Assembly (NCBI GenBank): GCA_950097015.1
Contig: CATNEN010000034.1
Location: 1,006,501 to 1,070,500, forward strand
From: Macrostomum hystrix
Lineage: Eukaryota; Platyhelminthes; Macrostomidae
DNA: 64,000 nucleotides
Direction: 5' to 3'
Shown: piece by piece, positions 43,025 to 54,115 of the stretch
How the letters are laid out: every line of letters starts with the position of its first letter
How positions within the stretch are numbered: position 1 is the stretch's first letter
Program-made: the position numbers and the translations under genes
The notes under the pieces: model-generated
What the model was told of the DNA's origin: nothing
Database searches by the model: none
What the model saw: the letters and a program-made list of their open reading frames with translations, nothing else

Positions 43025-43946
43025 GTGCTCAAGCTCCTTGAGTTCTTGCATGTCATAACAAACTTGCTAAATAAGCACACAATCCTTAGAGGAAACCCAG
43101 ATGCTCACGCTCCATCTGCTTGGCGAACCACGAAATTTTTGTCCATCCGAAAGAAAGGGCCGTCAACTAGTCTTGATAATCAGCGTGGCATTGCTCTCCA
43201 GTGTACTCTCTGCAACTCTCAGCTCTTTCCTTCAATCCTTCGAAACCGCTTGCTCCCTGGGCTTAATCATCTGCTCCTTAGCGTTCAAAGCGGTTTCGGA
43301 CCAGGAAGATCTACGTCCGAGCAGATCGTCACCCTCCGCATCATCATCAAATCTTGTATGACTCGTCATACAGCCGTCTCAATCGTGTTTATAGACTTCC
43401 GTAAGGCTTTTGTCTAGGTGGCTCCTTATCTCCTGGTTGCTGGCCCAGTATGGGTTCCAGCTGCGCTGATCGCTGCTGTCACTCACCTCTACATGGACAC
43501 GCGTGGCTTCGTCCAGACTCCTGACGGGCCAGGACTCCTGACTCCTGCGAATTTCGCACCTCTCAGGAGTTCTTCAAGGTGATACCTTGGCGCCCTTTTC
43601 TTTTTATCTTGTTCGTCGACTGCACAACATCCTGCGACGCGCGCTAAGGGAAGATGACTACATCATGACCACTCGTCGAGGTCCGCGCCACCCTTCCGTC
43701 ACCCTTGGTGCCTACGCTGACGACATCGCTCTCAAATGTGCTGCTCAACGCGCTGTCACCAGACTTTGCGAAGAAGCCGCCCGAGTTGGTCTATTGGTCA
43801 ATGCCCCCAAAACTGAGGTTCTTCACATGGAAACCGAAAACAGTCCGCCGCTGTCTCTCCCGAGTAGTGAGCAAATCATGGCCTGCGACGAATTTCGCTA
43901 CCTCGATTCTCTCGTCATGACCCCTGAGACCGTCATCGCCGATTGA
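43025..43946 (+). pseudogene. LINE reverse transcriptase, interrupted
   Basis: Frames 43025-43417 and 43587-43946 carry the two halves of the palm. A stop directly after FIDFRKAFV and a frame change near 43580 separate the catalytic Asp from the YADD box. The latter half ends with the thumb-like NAPKTEVLHME. Confidence 0.75.
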
Positions 43947-44640
43947 AGGACGTAAGCATGGCAAGCTGCCATCAAGCTGCGCCCGATTTTTCTCTGCTGC
44001 CCCCGACAAATTATAGATGAAGATTTTTCATGCTGCCGTCGAAACAAACCCGGCTTCCGGCCTGGCCTGGAGGTCCCCATGACTCAATCGAGAGAAAGAA
44101 GTATCGACGCCTCACTCAGCCCTTTTTCGCTATGCTATCGGCGTCGGCTACCCAGAGATTATCTCCAACCGTGACCTGGCGAGACGGACGGGCGCTCTGC
44201 CGGTCAGCACGGTTCTCCGTCGCAGGCGTCAAACCCTCGCGGTCACGTTCTGAGGCGCTTCAACCGAGGAGAGGCAGACCCGCTTGCCATGGCTCTGCTG
44301 CACCAGCCCACTGACCCATGGAGGCGCGGTCGTGGACAAACTGTCACTCTTCTCAAACTCTGAACTCTGACCTTGAAGCCATTGGCCTGACCACTTGACT
44401 TACTTGACTTAGCTGCAGGGTGGTCCATGGACGCAGCGGGGAGGCGAGGATCGCCCATACCGCTAACCCCTGTAGGCCCGCAGACAGGCAAGGGCGCGGG
44501 GCCGGTCAGTGGCCTGACCACTTTGTATGCGTCTAACTGTACTTCCCAACTCTATCGCGAGCGCGTGCGCGCTGGTTCTACTTATTGGTCACCAGCGTCT
44601 CTTTATTATTTAATAATAAGAATTTCACTGGTGTACTTAA

Positions 44641-45613
44641 CATAGTAGAGAAGCATTCATCGAGTTTTATTACATAAACCATAAATAAATTCTTTCTTAA
44701 TAGACTTGATGGAAGATAAAGTATCGATATATCGCATGGTTAAACAACCGCAATATGGATTCAGAAAAATTTATCTGTTTACGCGATTGGTTGGAAATGC
44801 GTGAAATATCTCGCTTGCTCGTGTCTTGCTTTAGCTAGATAGCTATCAGACCATCTAGTACACTTAAACTTGCTGTTTGTCTACACTATATTTTCGTCAT
44901 AACAAGAACATCCTCAAAATCGTAATCATAACTTGCTTACAATAATAGACAAGCGAGACCGAAGTTCTCACACTAAAACTGCCTGTCGCAATCAAAATCG
45001 AGTGAAAAATTCTTAAGAGTAATGTACTTTTTGGCTTTAACTGCCTAAGTTTCTTCGGCTACAATTGCGGAACTAATTGAATTGACTGCGCAACAAAAAA
45101 TATCAGGCTGCTGGCTAAAGTAGAACTACAGTCCACTGTAAAGATCTGAGGTATTTTACAGCGGTCTAGTACAAACTAAGTAGATTTTCATTCCTTCATG
45201 CTATTTTAGTGCGTGCCTATTCCCGGCAGTATATGGCGGAAATGAAATTTTCTGCTAGAGAGCTTTCCTATATATTCGATGCTGAGTTATCCGTTTCGAC
45301 TAGCAGGATTGCATCTCTCCTCCCTTATCTAAGCTGCTCCCGTCTCGCTTTCTTTCTGCTCACCTTCTACTTTAGAGTTTAGATTAATAAAGTGGACCAG
45401 CTCTGAATAGAGTTGGGTTAGCATTATAGCAACAGTTGCGAGAGGGTTCGACCTGAGTATTCGAGATTAGAGAGCCTGTGAATCTGTAACCAAAACGAGT
45501 TTTTTTCGAGTTTCGTTTTTTCAGTTTTATTGCCTAAATAATTGGCAAGAGGCAATCAGAATCAAGATCATTGTTGCTTATGCTATTCTGCAATATTCGT
45601 TTCTTTGTTTACC
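44641..45613. other. Intergenic region upstream of MRPL14
   Basis: No gene or array. It must contain the MRPL14 promoter, but no motif stands out. Confidence 0.35.
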
Positions 45614-46331
45614 ATGCTGCATGTTTCGTGTTTCCATGTTGCGTTTTACCTTAAATCACACCCAACAGGCCTCCTTATCTTTGATTAGTAAGTCTAGTAA
45701 CCTACCTCCTCGTCCTGTGATTAGTCCTATTAGAAACTGGCGTTCTTATCAGTGATTGGTCAGATTTGAAACTAACTTTCTTAACTGCGATTGGTCAGAT
45801 ACGAAAATATCTATAACTATATTATAACTATATAATATATACTATATATATACTATATTATATACTATATTATTAGTCAGATTAGAAAATGTTCTTATTT
45901 TCTGTGATTTATAACCGAACGCAAAAATAAAAAACTATCACACCTGCAGCACAACGCCGCGCCTTGACTATATTCAGCGTCGAACTCGAATGCGCGTCGT
46001 TGACAACAGCGAGCTGGGCCGGCGGGCCATGGAGTCCGGCAAGCCGCCTCGAGTTATGCACGTCTACGGCAAGAAGCTGAAGGCCAGCACCGGCGACATG
46101 GTCATGGTGGCCATTCTGGGCCAGAAGAAGCGCGGCTACGTTGTCGGCGCTCGCCTACCGGAGGGCCCGCTGCGGCCACAGTACGATAGCAACAATCTGG
46201 TGCTGCTCGATGACGAAGGCCAGCCGTTGGGCAATCGCATCCTGGCTCCCGTGCCCAGCTTCTTGCGGTCTAACAAGAATCCTAGGCTAGATTATACCAA
46301 ACTGCTGGCCATTGCCACCAAGTTTGTGTAG
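45614..46331 (+). CDS. MRPL14: Mitochondrial ribosomal protein L14 (uL14m), two exons
   Basis: Large-subunit protein of the mitochondrial ribosome. The diagnostic exon (45950-46331) reads YIQRRTRMRVVDNSELG, VMHVYGKK, GQKKRGYVVG, YDSNNLVLLDDEGQPLGNRI and ends LAIATKFV with TAG. The ATG at 45990 is internal: the frame continues upstream to a CACCTGCAG acceptor. A matching first exon is 45614-45687 (MLHVSCFHVAFYLKSHPTG onward), ending in TTA|GTAAGT; its phase 2 donor fits the acceptor exactly and gives 151 residues, close to the 145 of human. This exon would supply a mitochondrial targeting peptide, though it is not strongly basic. The exon 2 call is firm; exon 1 is inferred. Confidence 0.9.
45688..45949 (+). 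other. MRPL14 intron with TA-rich simple repeat
   Basis: The middle of this intron (about 45815-45880) is an alternating TATA/ACTATAT simple sequence. No minisatellite is present. Confidence 0.7.
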
Positions 46332-47225
46332 AGCCTGCCTTCCGGTGTACCTTCATAGCAACTAAACTGTTTCACTCGCCCGTCATGTAGCTAACAGTTT
46401 GATGCACTTTTTCACACTGGGTCTTGGGATTAGTTTGACACTTTAAACTTACTCCTGAAAAACTGCTTTGCTTGGAATTGGAATTAGGAGACAATAACAG
46501 AGAATTTGAAATGATACTGACTTGAGATTGGTTCATGGCCTTCAGATTAACAACCCAGAACCTTCAGATTGTCAATCCAAGACCTTCAAATCGACAATCT
46601 AGAATATGATTATAATTAACAGGCAACGCTTGCTGAGTACATATGTGATTTGATTGATTTGCATTTTGGTGAAATTCAGAACAGATTCATTGCAAATTCG
46701 CTGTAGCGGGTTCACTTTGTTTGTTTGTATTGTTCGAGCTGAAATCAGGCTTTGGGTTTCATTGTCTCTTGCTGTTTTTATATCTGAAATACTATTTAAC
46801 TTGTTATTATAAATGATTAGTCTGAGCTGAGCGCATTCACTTGCAGACACGCGTAATTCTCTTGAGTCTGTGTTTATGTTTCTCCTTTCAAAAATCCAGG
46901 CCGCTTCTAAAAGAGACGTGTTGCTATATCTCATCAAAAAATGATCGATGCCTGCTCATCCTTAGATTGTGTAGTAGCAAGGGTTGCTGAAAATCATCGT
47001 CTTACAAATCAATCGAATAATCTTGTTCACATTTCGAATGGGAGTCGAATATGCGGGGTTCCCTCACAGATCGATAATTAGCGAAGTGATGAAAGAGGAC
47101 TATAGTCACATCCCTAAAGCAAACGGGAATTATAAAGGACATTAAGACCCGAGCTCCTAACCTTTGTAGGCTATGAGTATTCTCACACTAGCGCCACAAT
47201 ATAGGTCACTGGCAATAGGACTCAA
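46332..47225. other. MRPL14 3' flank
   Basis: No gene. Three near copies of a CCTTCAGATT/CAACCC word lie at 46538-46590. The rest is unremarkable. Confidence 0.4.
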
Positions 47226-47237
47226 TTCTTGCGGATC

Positions 47238-48750
47238 AGGGTTGGTTCCTGGGTCATAGTACATGCAGTAGGTCACTGTTGACCTAGGTTCTTGGATCAT
47301 AGTACATGCAGTAGGTCACTGTTGACCTAGGTTCCTGGATCATTGTACATGCAGTAGGTCACTGTTGACCTAGGTTCCTGGGTCATAGTACATGCAGTAG
47401 GTCACTGTTGACCTAGGTTCCTGAATCATTGTACATGCAGTAGGTCACTGTTGACCTAGGTTCCTGAATCATTGTACATGCAGTAGGTCACTGTTGACCT
47501 AGGTTCCTGGGTCATTGTACATGCAGTAGGTCACTGTTGACCTAGGTTCCTGGGTCATTGTACATGCAGTAGGTCACTGTTGACCTAGGTTCCTGGGTCA
47601 TTGTACATGCAGTAGGTCACTGTTGACCTAGGTTCCTGGATCATAGTACATGCAGTAGGTCACTGTTGACCTAGGTTCCTGGGTCATTGTACATGCAGTA
47701 GGTCACTGTTGACCTAGGTTCCTGGGTCATTGTACATGCAGTAGGTCACTGTTGACCTACGTTCTTGGGACATAGTACATGCTGTAGGTCACTGTTGACC
47801 TAGGTTCTTGGGACATAGTACATGCAGTAGGTCACTGTTGACCTAGGTTCCTGGGTCATAGTACATGCAGTAGGTCACTGTTGACCTAGGTTCCTGGGTC
47901 ATAGTACATGCAGTAGGTCACTGTTGACCTAGGTTCCTGGGTCATTGTACATGCAGTAGGTCACTGTTGACCTAGGTTCCTGGGTCATTGTACATGCAGT
48001 AGGTCACTGTTGACCTAGGTTCCTGGGTCATTGTACATGCAGTAGGTCACTGTTGACCTAGGTTCCTGGATCATAGTACATGCAGTAGGTCACTGTTGAC
48101 CTAGGTTCCTGGGTCATTGTACATGCAGTAGGTCACTGTTGACCTAGGTTCCTGGGTCATTGTACATGCAGTAGGTCACTGTTGACCTAGGTTCCTGGGT
48201 CATAGTACATGCAGTAGGTCACTGTTGACCTAGGTTCCTGGGTCATTGTACATGCAGTAGGTCACTATTGACCTAGGTTCCTGGGTCATTGTACATGCAG
48301 TAGGTCACTGTTGACCTAGGTTCCTGGGTCATTGTACATGCAGTAGGTCACTATTGACCTAGGTTCCTGGGTCATAGTACATGCAGTAGGTCACTGTTGA
48401 CCTACGTTCTTGGGACATAGTACATGCTGTAGGTCACTGTTGACCTAGGTTCTTGGATCATAGTACATGCAGTAGGTCACTGTTGACCTAGGTTCCTGGA
48501 TCATTGTACATGCAGTAGGACGTAGGTCACTGTTGACCTAGGTTCCTGGGTCATTGTACATGCAGTAGGTCACTGTTGACCTAGGTTCCTGGGTCATAGT
48601 ACATGCAGTAGGTCACTGTTGACCTAGGTTCCTGGGTCATTGTACATGCAGTAGGTCACTGTTGACCTAGGTTCCTGGGTCATTGTACATGCAGTAGGTC
48701 ACTGTTGACCTAGGTTCCTGGGTCATTGTACATGCAGTAGGTCACTGTTA
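47238..48750. repeat. 43-bp satellite carrying inverted AGGTCA half-sites, about 35 copies
   Basis: Each unit contains TAGGTCACTGTTGACCTA, a perfect 7-bp inverted repeat (TAGGTCA and TGACCTA) with a 4-bp spacer. About 10 bp later GGGTCAT supplies a third half-site-like word. Variants are ATT/ATAG in the GTACATG flank, CTGG/TTGG, and one copy with an inserted CGTAGGA segment (about 48518). The core palindrome is the best-conserved part. Confidence 0.95.
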
Positions 48751-50030
48751 GTACATGAACAGACCATTAGCAAGCGCAAAATCTTAAAGTTGCAGCATCC
48801 GCCTTGTGTCAGTATTTCATAAATGGCTGCAAACCATGATTAAAGGCAGATTTTAACAGAATATGGAACTTGCTATTTAATTTTTAGCAAGCAGAAAAGC
48901 AACTTAGAAAGTAAGTAAGTGAATAAAGTGTTAAGGGATTGTTGATCTTTTACTTTTAAAAAGTACCAAAACCAGAAACCGAATCAATGTGTACTCCAGT
49001 ACCGGGCTGACTACTATGCTCACCTGACAGAACTCAAAACTGAATATCCAGGAGGGGAGGGAAGGAGGGCGAACCGGCGACGATGAGCTCTGGGCTTGGG
49101 GGGCAAATTTGTCCAAAATCAGCTAATATTTGTCTCCATTATCTTTCCCTCCTGCCTATTTGCCCACGGAACAGGTGCGCTGGCAAGAAGCGATAAGGGA
49201 GGAGAGATGAGGCAAGAAATGAGGTCCGCAGCTGCTCAGCTGGTGACACCTCTGTAAGCTGTCACGTGCAGCAGTTGTTGAGGCGAGGCCGCCATAACTA
49301 ATGTTTCAGTTTTCCTTATGAGCTCGGATCTTGAAGTGCGAGCATGATTTTACAGTTATCGCAACTGATTACGACAGGAAAAAGCTGAACGAAATTTCTT
49401 TTGTTTTAATTCTGTAGCCATAGAAACAGATGCTTCACCGGCCTACTAAGCAGTAAAAAATTGGTATGTAGGTCACCAAGTTTTACTACTCATATGTATT
49501 CGATATAATCGTGTATCTATGAATTATTCATCTCATGGCAGCCAAGGTGCCATGGGACAGTTAAGAAATAGAATAGGAGAGAGATGCAAGATAGATGCGG
49601 CACGGGACAGTTCAATTACATAAGGGGTGAACTACGGGGGAGATGAGTATGATAATAAATGAGACGATAATAAATGAGAGAGATGAGCCGAAAAAGGATA
49701 TTGTAATCATGAAATAAATCTTTTGAATAATGAATAATTATGCGAGCTTGTGTAAGTAAAAAGGGTTTGCTATAAAGTCGGTCGTCCTATAGTTTCCGAA
49801 TCGATAATGACCTTAAAGACATCGATCACAATGACCGGGGAGCCCAACAGAACCTTGCTTCGCTTCCACTATGCGCTCGTAAAACGGCTCCATGACGCAG
49901 TTTATGTCTGAATTAAGTTCCAAGCCGCAGCCAAGGAGCAGACGGCAATAAATCATGAAAGCCGGCAGCCGACCGCGCCATCTACTCAGTTTCAGAGTGC
50001 GACTTAATTAACGACTGGGCGCTGGGCTCT
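48751..50030. other. Intergenic region after the 43-bp satellite
   Basis: No confident gene. A minus-strand run near 49960-49822 reads LNSDINCVMEPFYERIVEAK followed by about 15 residues and a stop, which looks protein-like but is unassigned. ATAAATGAGA words repeat near 49660. Confidence 0.35.
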
Positions 50031-50224
50031 TTGCGAATGGGATTATTTTATCGTGCTAATAACTATAGAGCAAAGACGGAAAGAGAATTCGCGGTTGCTA
50101 GGCAGGCCTTGATGACAATCCTTACCACGGTTTCAGCATCCGGGGCCGATAGGAGTTTGCACTTAGTGAGCGGATTCGAGTTGCCACCAGCTTTTTATCC
50201 TGACTTGTTTTTTAAATCATCCCT

Positions 50225-50330
50225 GCCTGCGTACGGTATCTGTGTGCTTGTGCGCTCAGGAGTCAGCGAAATGGGCGGAATTGCCTCCTCGCTGGCTGCG
50301 GGTCTACTGTCACCAAATAATGTGCCTTTT
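50225..50330 (+). mobile_element. SINE copy, head not preserved
   Basis: TACGGTATCTGTGTGCTTGT and CAGGAGTCA match the SINE at 17.8 kb. The next 80 bp (AGCGAAATGGGCGG to ACCAAATAATGTGCC) match the minus-strand copy at 57.9 kb with about 90% identity. Confidence 0.7.
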
Positions 50331-50468
50331 ATTCCTCTTGCAAATATAGTTATTTTTCTCCACCAATGTTGCATCTAAGTGTACCTGTACGGAGTCTATC
50401 ACGGCAAATTAAATTTGGCAACATGACATCAGCGCTGTCAGATCCATCGATAAGACACTTTGACATGA

Positions 50469-50762
50469 TTGACAGCTTGCGTGTTAGACTGTCATGTCCC
50501 CAGCGAGCAGCAGTTTCAGCCGCAATGCGAAAAAGTCCAAGTTTTCGTCGATACCAAATTAGCTCAGTCGGTTTGTTTGGGAATGGCTGTAGTGGTGCCG
50601 GTGGCACTGTATCCTTGCGACTGGCATTTCGCCCTTGTAAAAATAAGCAAACAGACAGTGCTACATTGTGTAACCCTGCTGTATGGGCCCGCACTGCGAG
50701 GCAACACCTTTGGCTCGATCATTCAGGATCAGTTCAAATCAAATAAACTGTTGCATTCTTGA
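50469..50762 (+). CDS. Unassigned exon-like reading frame
   Basis: A strong acceptor (CATGTCCCCAG|CGAGC) at about 50504 opens a frame reading EKVQVFVDTKLAQSVCLGMA, VALYPCDWHFALVKISKQ and RGNTFGSIIQDQFK to a stop at 50762. It looks protein-like, but I recognise no family and no partner exon joins in phase. It could also be a fragment of an old mobile element. Confidence 0.25.
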   Translation: MTACVLDCHVPSEQQFQPQCEKVQVFVDTKLAQSVCLGMAVVVPVALYPCDWHFALVKISKQTVLHCVTLLYGPALRGNTFGSIIQDQFKSNKLLHS

Positions 50763-50789
50763 ATGAACATCAAAGAAAAAAGTTCTGTG

Positions 50790-51090
50790 GATTTTGTCAC
50801 AGAATCCAGTGGAATTTGAATCCCAGCTGTCACAGAATCCAGTGGAATTTGAATCCCAGCTGTCACAGAATCCAGTGGACTTTGAATCCCAGCTGTCACA
50901 GAATCCAGTGGACTTTGAATCCCAGCTATCACAGAATCCAGTGGACTTTGAATCCCAGCTGTCACAGAATCCAGTGGACTTTGAATCCCAGCTGTCACAG
51001 AATCCAGTGGACTTTGAATCCCAGCTGTCACAGAATCCAGTGGAATTTGAATCCCAGCTGTCACAGAATCCAGTGGACTTAGATAGGCAG
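50790..51090. repeat. 33-bp minisatellite, about 9 copies
   Basis: The unit core is GTCACAGAATCCAGTGGACT plus TTGAATCCCAGCT. The first two and second-last copies carry GGAATT in place of GGACTT. Both-strand reading frames are artefacts of the 33-bp period. Confidence 0.95.
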
Positions 51091-52175
51091 TGGATTAACT
51101 GTACAATGAACTGAACAACATTTTTATTACAAATTGATGTTTTGGGTCATAAATTCTACTTTATGACCTTTAATTTACATTAATCTACTTTATGCTTTTA
51201 TCTGCATCTGATAATAGATAAAAATTGGGAATCAGAGTTTAAATGGTCCCCGTGAATGCACTTGATATTACTTGGTATTTTTTTCAAGTACACTTAGACT
51301 GAAAGTGTATTTCATTCTCTTTTTCTACTTCTAGACTTTGAACCTGCTTGCTTCTTGAATTGCCCAGTCTTTTCAGCCGTGACTCGCTATTTTTGCAGAC
51401 AGTATAGGCGCTATTTTACTATTTGGAAAAGTCGGCCAGTAGCTCGTACTTCACCAACACACTTATATTTACCGGCCTCAAGCCGCCAGTGAGTTTCTTT
51501 TTATTTCGTTTCTCGCACAGCCTCCGCCTTGTTTCAGCGGCAGGTCGTTGATTTTACACAGTTCGCCGGAGAAACCGGACGGCAAATTCCCCCTTAGATT
51601 TGGACCCGGCTTTCGCTTGGCTGGAGCCCAAATTTAAGCATCTAAAATTCCCATCGGACAGTGGCAAATCCAATTACGACTTCCTTTTCCGTTTTTATCC
51701 GCGCTGCTTGAGCAGCGGTTGCTGGTGAACCTGGTCTTCTCCTCGGCTTGCCCTATCGGATGGCCTATACTTATCCACGCCTCCTCCCCCCTCTCTGTTG
51801 CTCCACTCCCAGCACGCTTCGACCCTCGAGTTTCAATCTCATTAGAAGAGGCCGCTGTATCCCTCTGTGTCTGTGAAACTTCACAGATATTTGCGTTTTT
51901 TTGGTTGGCCACACTTTTCTGCATCTAAACGAACCTATCTCTGTGTTTGTGAGTCTCGCCTCCATTTTCTATTGTGACTGCGTTTATCTTTCCTTGCTTA
52001 TTTGCATTTTATCTGCTTTCAAACTGAAGTGTACTTTGAGACAGTTTAACATCCGTCTTGTCTATTTAAACAGTGTAAAGCTTGTAAAGCGATAATATTA
52101 GTGAAGAGAAAATATTCCAGTGTCCTACCTTTCCTTCTTCTTTTGCCTGTTTTTCCCCTCCAACTGCAGTATTTG
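51091..52175. other. Non-coding stretch between arrays
   Basis: No gene or repeat is recognised. Short open frames on both strands near 51634-51965 lack any conserved motif. Confidence 0.35.
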
Positions 52176-52179
52176 CAGT

Positions 52180-52690
52180 CTCTTCCTCCCGGTCTCCTCC
52201 TACCAGTCTCCTCCTCCCAGTCTCCTCCTCCCAGTCTCCTCCTCCCAGTCTCTTCCTTCCAGTCTCCTCCTTCCAGTCTCCTCCTCCCAGTCTCCTCCTC
52301 CCAGTCTCCTCCTACCAGTCTCCTCCTCCCAGTCTCCTCCTCCCAGTCTCCTCCTTCCAGTCTCCTCCTACCAGTCTCCTCCTCCCAGTCTCCTCCTACC
52401 AGTCTCCTCCTCCCAGTCTCCTCCTCCCAGTCTCCTCCTTCCAGTCTCCTCCTCCCAGTCTCCTCCTCCCAGTCTCCTCCTCCCAGTCTCCTTCTCCAAG
52501 TCTCCTCCTCCCAGTCTCCTCCTCCCAGTCTCCTCTTCCCAGTCTCCTTCTCCAAGTCTCCTCCTCCCAGTCTCCTCCTCCCAGTCTCCTCCTCCCAGTC
52601 TCCTCCTCCCAGTCTCCTCCTCCCAGTCTCCTCCTCCCAGTCTCCTCCTCCAAGTCTCCTCCTCCCAGTCTGCTTCTCCCAGTCTCCTTA
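52180..52690. repeat. 12-bp pyrimidine-rich minisatellite, about 42 copies
   Basis: The unit is CCCAGTCTCCTC with TACC, TTCC and CAAG variants. One strand is almost entirely pyrimidine, interrupted by an AG per unit. Variant order suggests repeated block copying. Long Ser/Pro/Gln and Arg/Gly/Glu frames across it are artefacts. Confidence 0.95.
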
Positions 52691-52699
52691 CCCTCCAAC

Positions 52700-53425
52700 T
52701 GCAGCCGGTGCAGTCTCCTTCTCCAGTCCTCTTACACAGTTTGCTCAGAAAGAAAGAAAAAACCGATCCGCAACAAGCCGTTCCCTTTTAGTTGCTCAAT
52801 CTCTCTGTCCTTTCTGAGGCGCAAAAGGATTTCTGTGTCAAGTTTTTTAAAGCAAAGAAAGCCTCGGTTCGCAGCTCAGGACAGAAGCTATTCCCACTGC
52901 GGCGAAGATGTTAGGCAAGGCGAAGTAACCTGATCTGCTCCGCTACCTGGCATGCACAATGCTCTCTCAACTGAGTTCAGCTCGGATTCAATATCAGTCT
53001 CTTGTGCCGCACTGTGCTCTAATTGGACTCAAAGTGCAAGCCTTCGCTCTACATGCAATATACTATGATGGCATATGCCTTCAGCTCTAGAGTAGACGTC
53101 ATCAAGATTTTTTGGTAAACAAGTTGAAGAGAGCCACCTTCGTGCTTCTGCAGTTTACAGTACGAGCGACTTCGATTTCAGAACAATGTCACCTCATCTA
53201 GACTGGGAGTTAATTAATATAAGCCATGATGCATTGGGTCTTGCATATTGCTGGTCTCAAGTTTTAACATTTTCGTTATATTTTTAGCCAACTTGAGCAC
53301 TGCTGACAGTTCTTGTCACCGTTCAGTAAAACGAGATATTTGTCGATTGATTCCTTGAGGTCTGCATTATCCTGACGGTGTTTTGTCTGTTCTAAATCCT
53401 TACTAATTGAGTAGCGTGTTGATGT
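52700..53425. other. Non-coding stretch between the 12-bp and 11-bp arrays
   Basis: Nothing supported by sequence; no coding, RNA or repeat signature. Confidence 0.35.
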
Positions 53426-53429
53426 GTTG

Positions 53430-54115
53430 TCTTCAATGCGTCAATGAAGGATTGGAAGGCTGGGTGAAGGATTGAAAGGCTTGATGAAGGATTGGAAGGC
53501 TGGGTGAAGGATTGAAAGGCTTGATGACGAGTTGGAAGGCTGGATGACGAGTTGGAAGGCTGGATAAAGGGTTGGAAGGCTGGGTGAAGGATTGAAAGGC
53601 TTGATGACGAGTTGGAAGGCTGGATAAAGGGTTGGAAGGCTGGATGAAGGCTGGATGAAGACAGGATGAAGGGTTGGAAGGCTGGATGAAGGCTGGATGA
53701 AGACTGGATGAAGGCTGGATGAAGACAGGATGAAGGGTTGGAAGGCTGGATGAAGGCTGGATGAAGGCTGGATGAAGACAGGATGAAGGGTTGGAAGGCT
53801 GGATGAAGGCTGGATGAAGGCTGGATGAAGGGTATGAAGGCTGGATGAAGACTGGATGAAGGCTGGATGAAAACTGGATGAAGGCTGGATGAAAACATGA
53901 TGAAGGGTTTGAAGGCTGGATGAAGACTGGATGAAGGCTGGATGAAGACAGGATGAAGGGTTTGAAGGCTGGATGAAGACTGGATGAAGGCTGGATGAAG
54001 GCTGGATGAAGGCTGGATGAAGGCTGGATGAAGGCTGGATGAAGACTGGATGAAGGCTGGATAAAGGGTTGGAAGGCTGGATGAAGGCTGGATGAAGGCT
54101 GGATGAAGGCTGTGT
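53430..54115. repeat. Irregular array based on an 11-bp unit
   Basis: The basic unit is GGCTGGATGAA, mixed with AGACTGGATGA, AGACAGGATGA and AGGGTTGGAAGG units. Combinations recur as blocks (for example GACAGGATGAAGGGTTGGA near 53660, 53725, 53778 and, with a variant, 53945), so the array evolved by duplication of composite units. Confidence 0.9.

Larger units (their letters stand above)
41221..44640 (+). mobile_element. Decayed full-length-like LINE (APE endonuclease plus RT)
   Basis: An apurinic-type endonuclease domain comes first: KHICLASFNARTLRLNWRL, the catalytic Glu in LAIQEHRR, GDFNA near 42070, RLDWIL near 42260 and SDHSLIACE near 42340. RT follows: DNQRGIAL and QSGFGPGRSTSEQI (about 43175-43330), the first catalytic Asp in FIDFRKAF (about 43390), GVLQGDTLAPF (about 43570) and AYADDIAL with YADD at 43713-43724. 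Several stops and frame changes make it inactive. A GC-rich 3' region runs to about 44600. It may be RTE-like on architecture, but no clade is asserted. Confidence 0.85.

Noticed and set aside
45990..46331. ATG at 45990 as the MRPL14 start
   Set aside because: The conserved IQRRTR residues lie upstream in frame, and a splice acceptor precedes them.
50546..50600. tRNA gene suggested by TTAGCTCAGTCGG
   Set aside because: There is an A-box-like word only; no B box, acceptor stem or anticodon arm is present.
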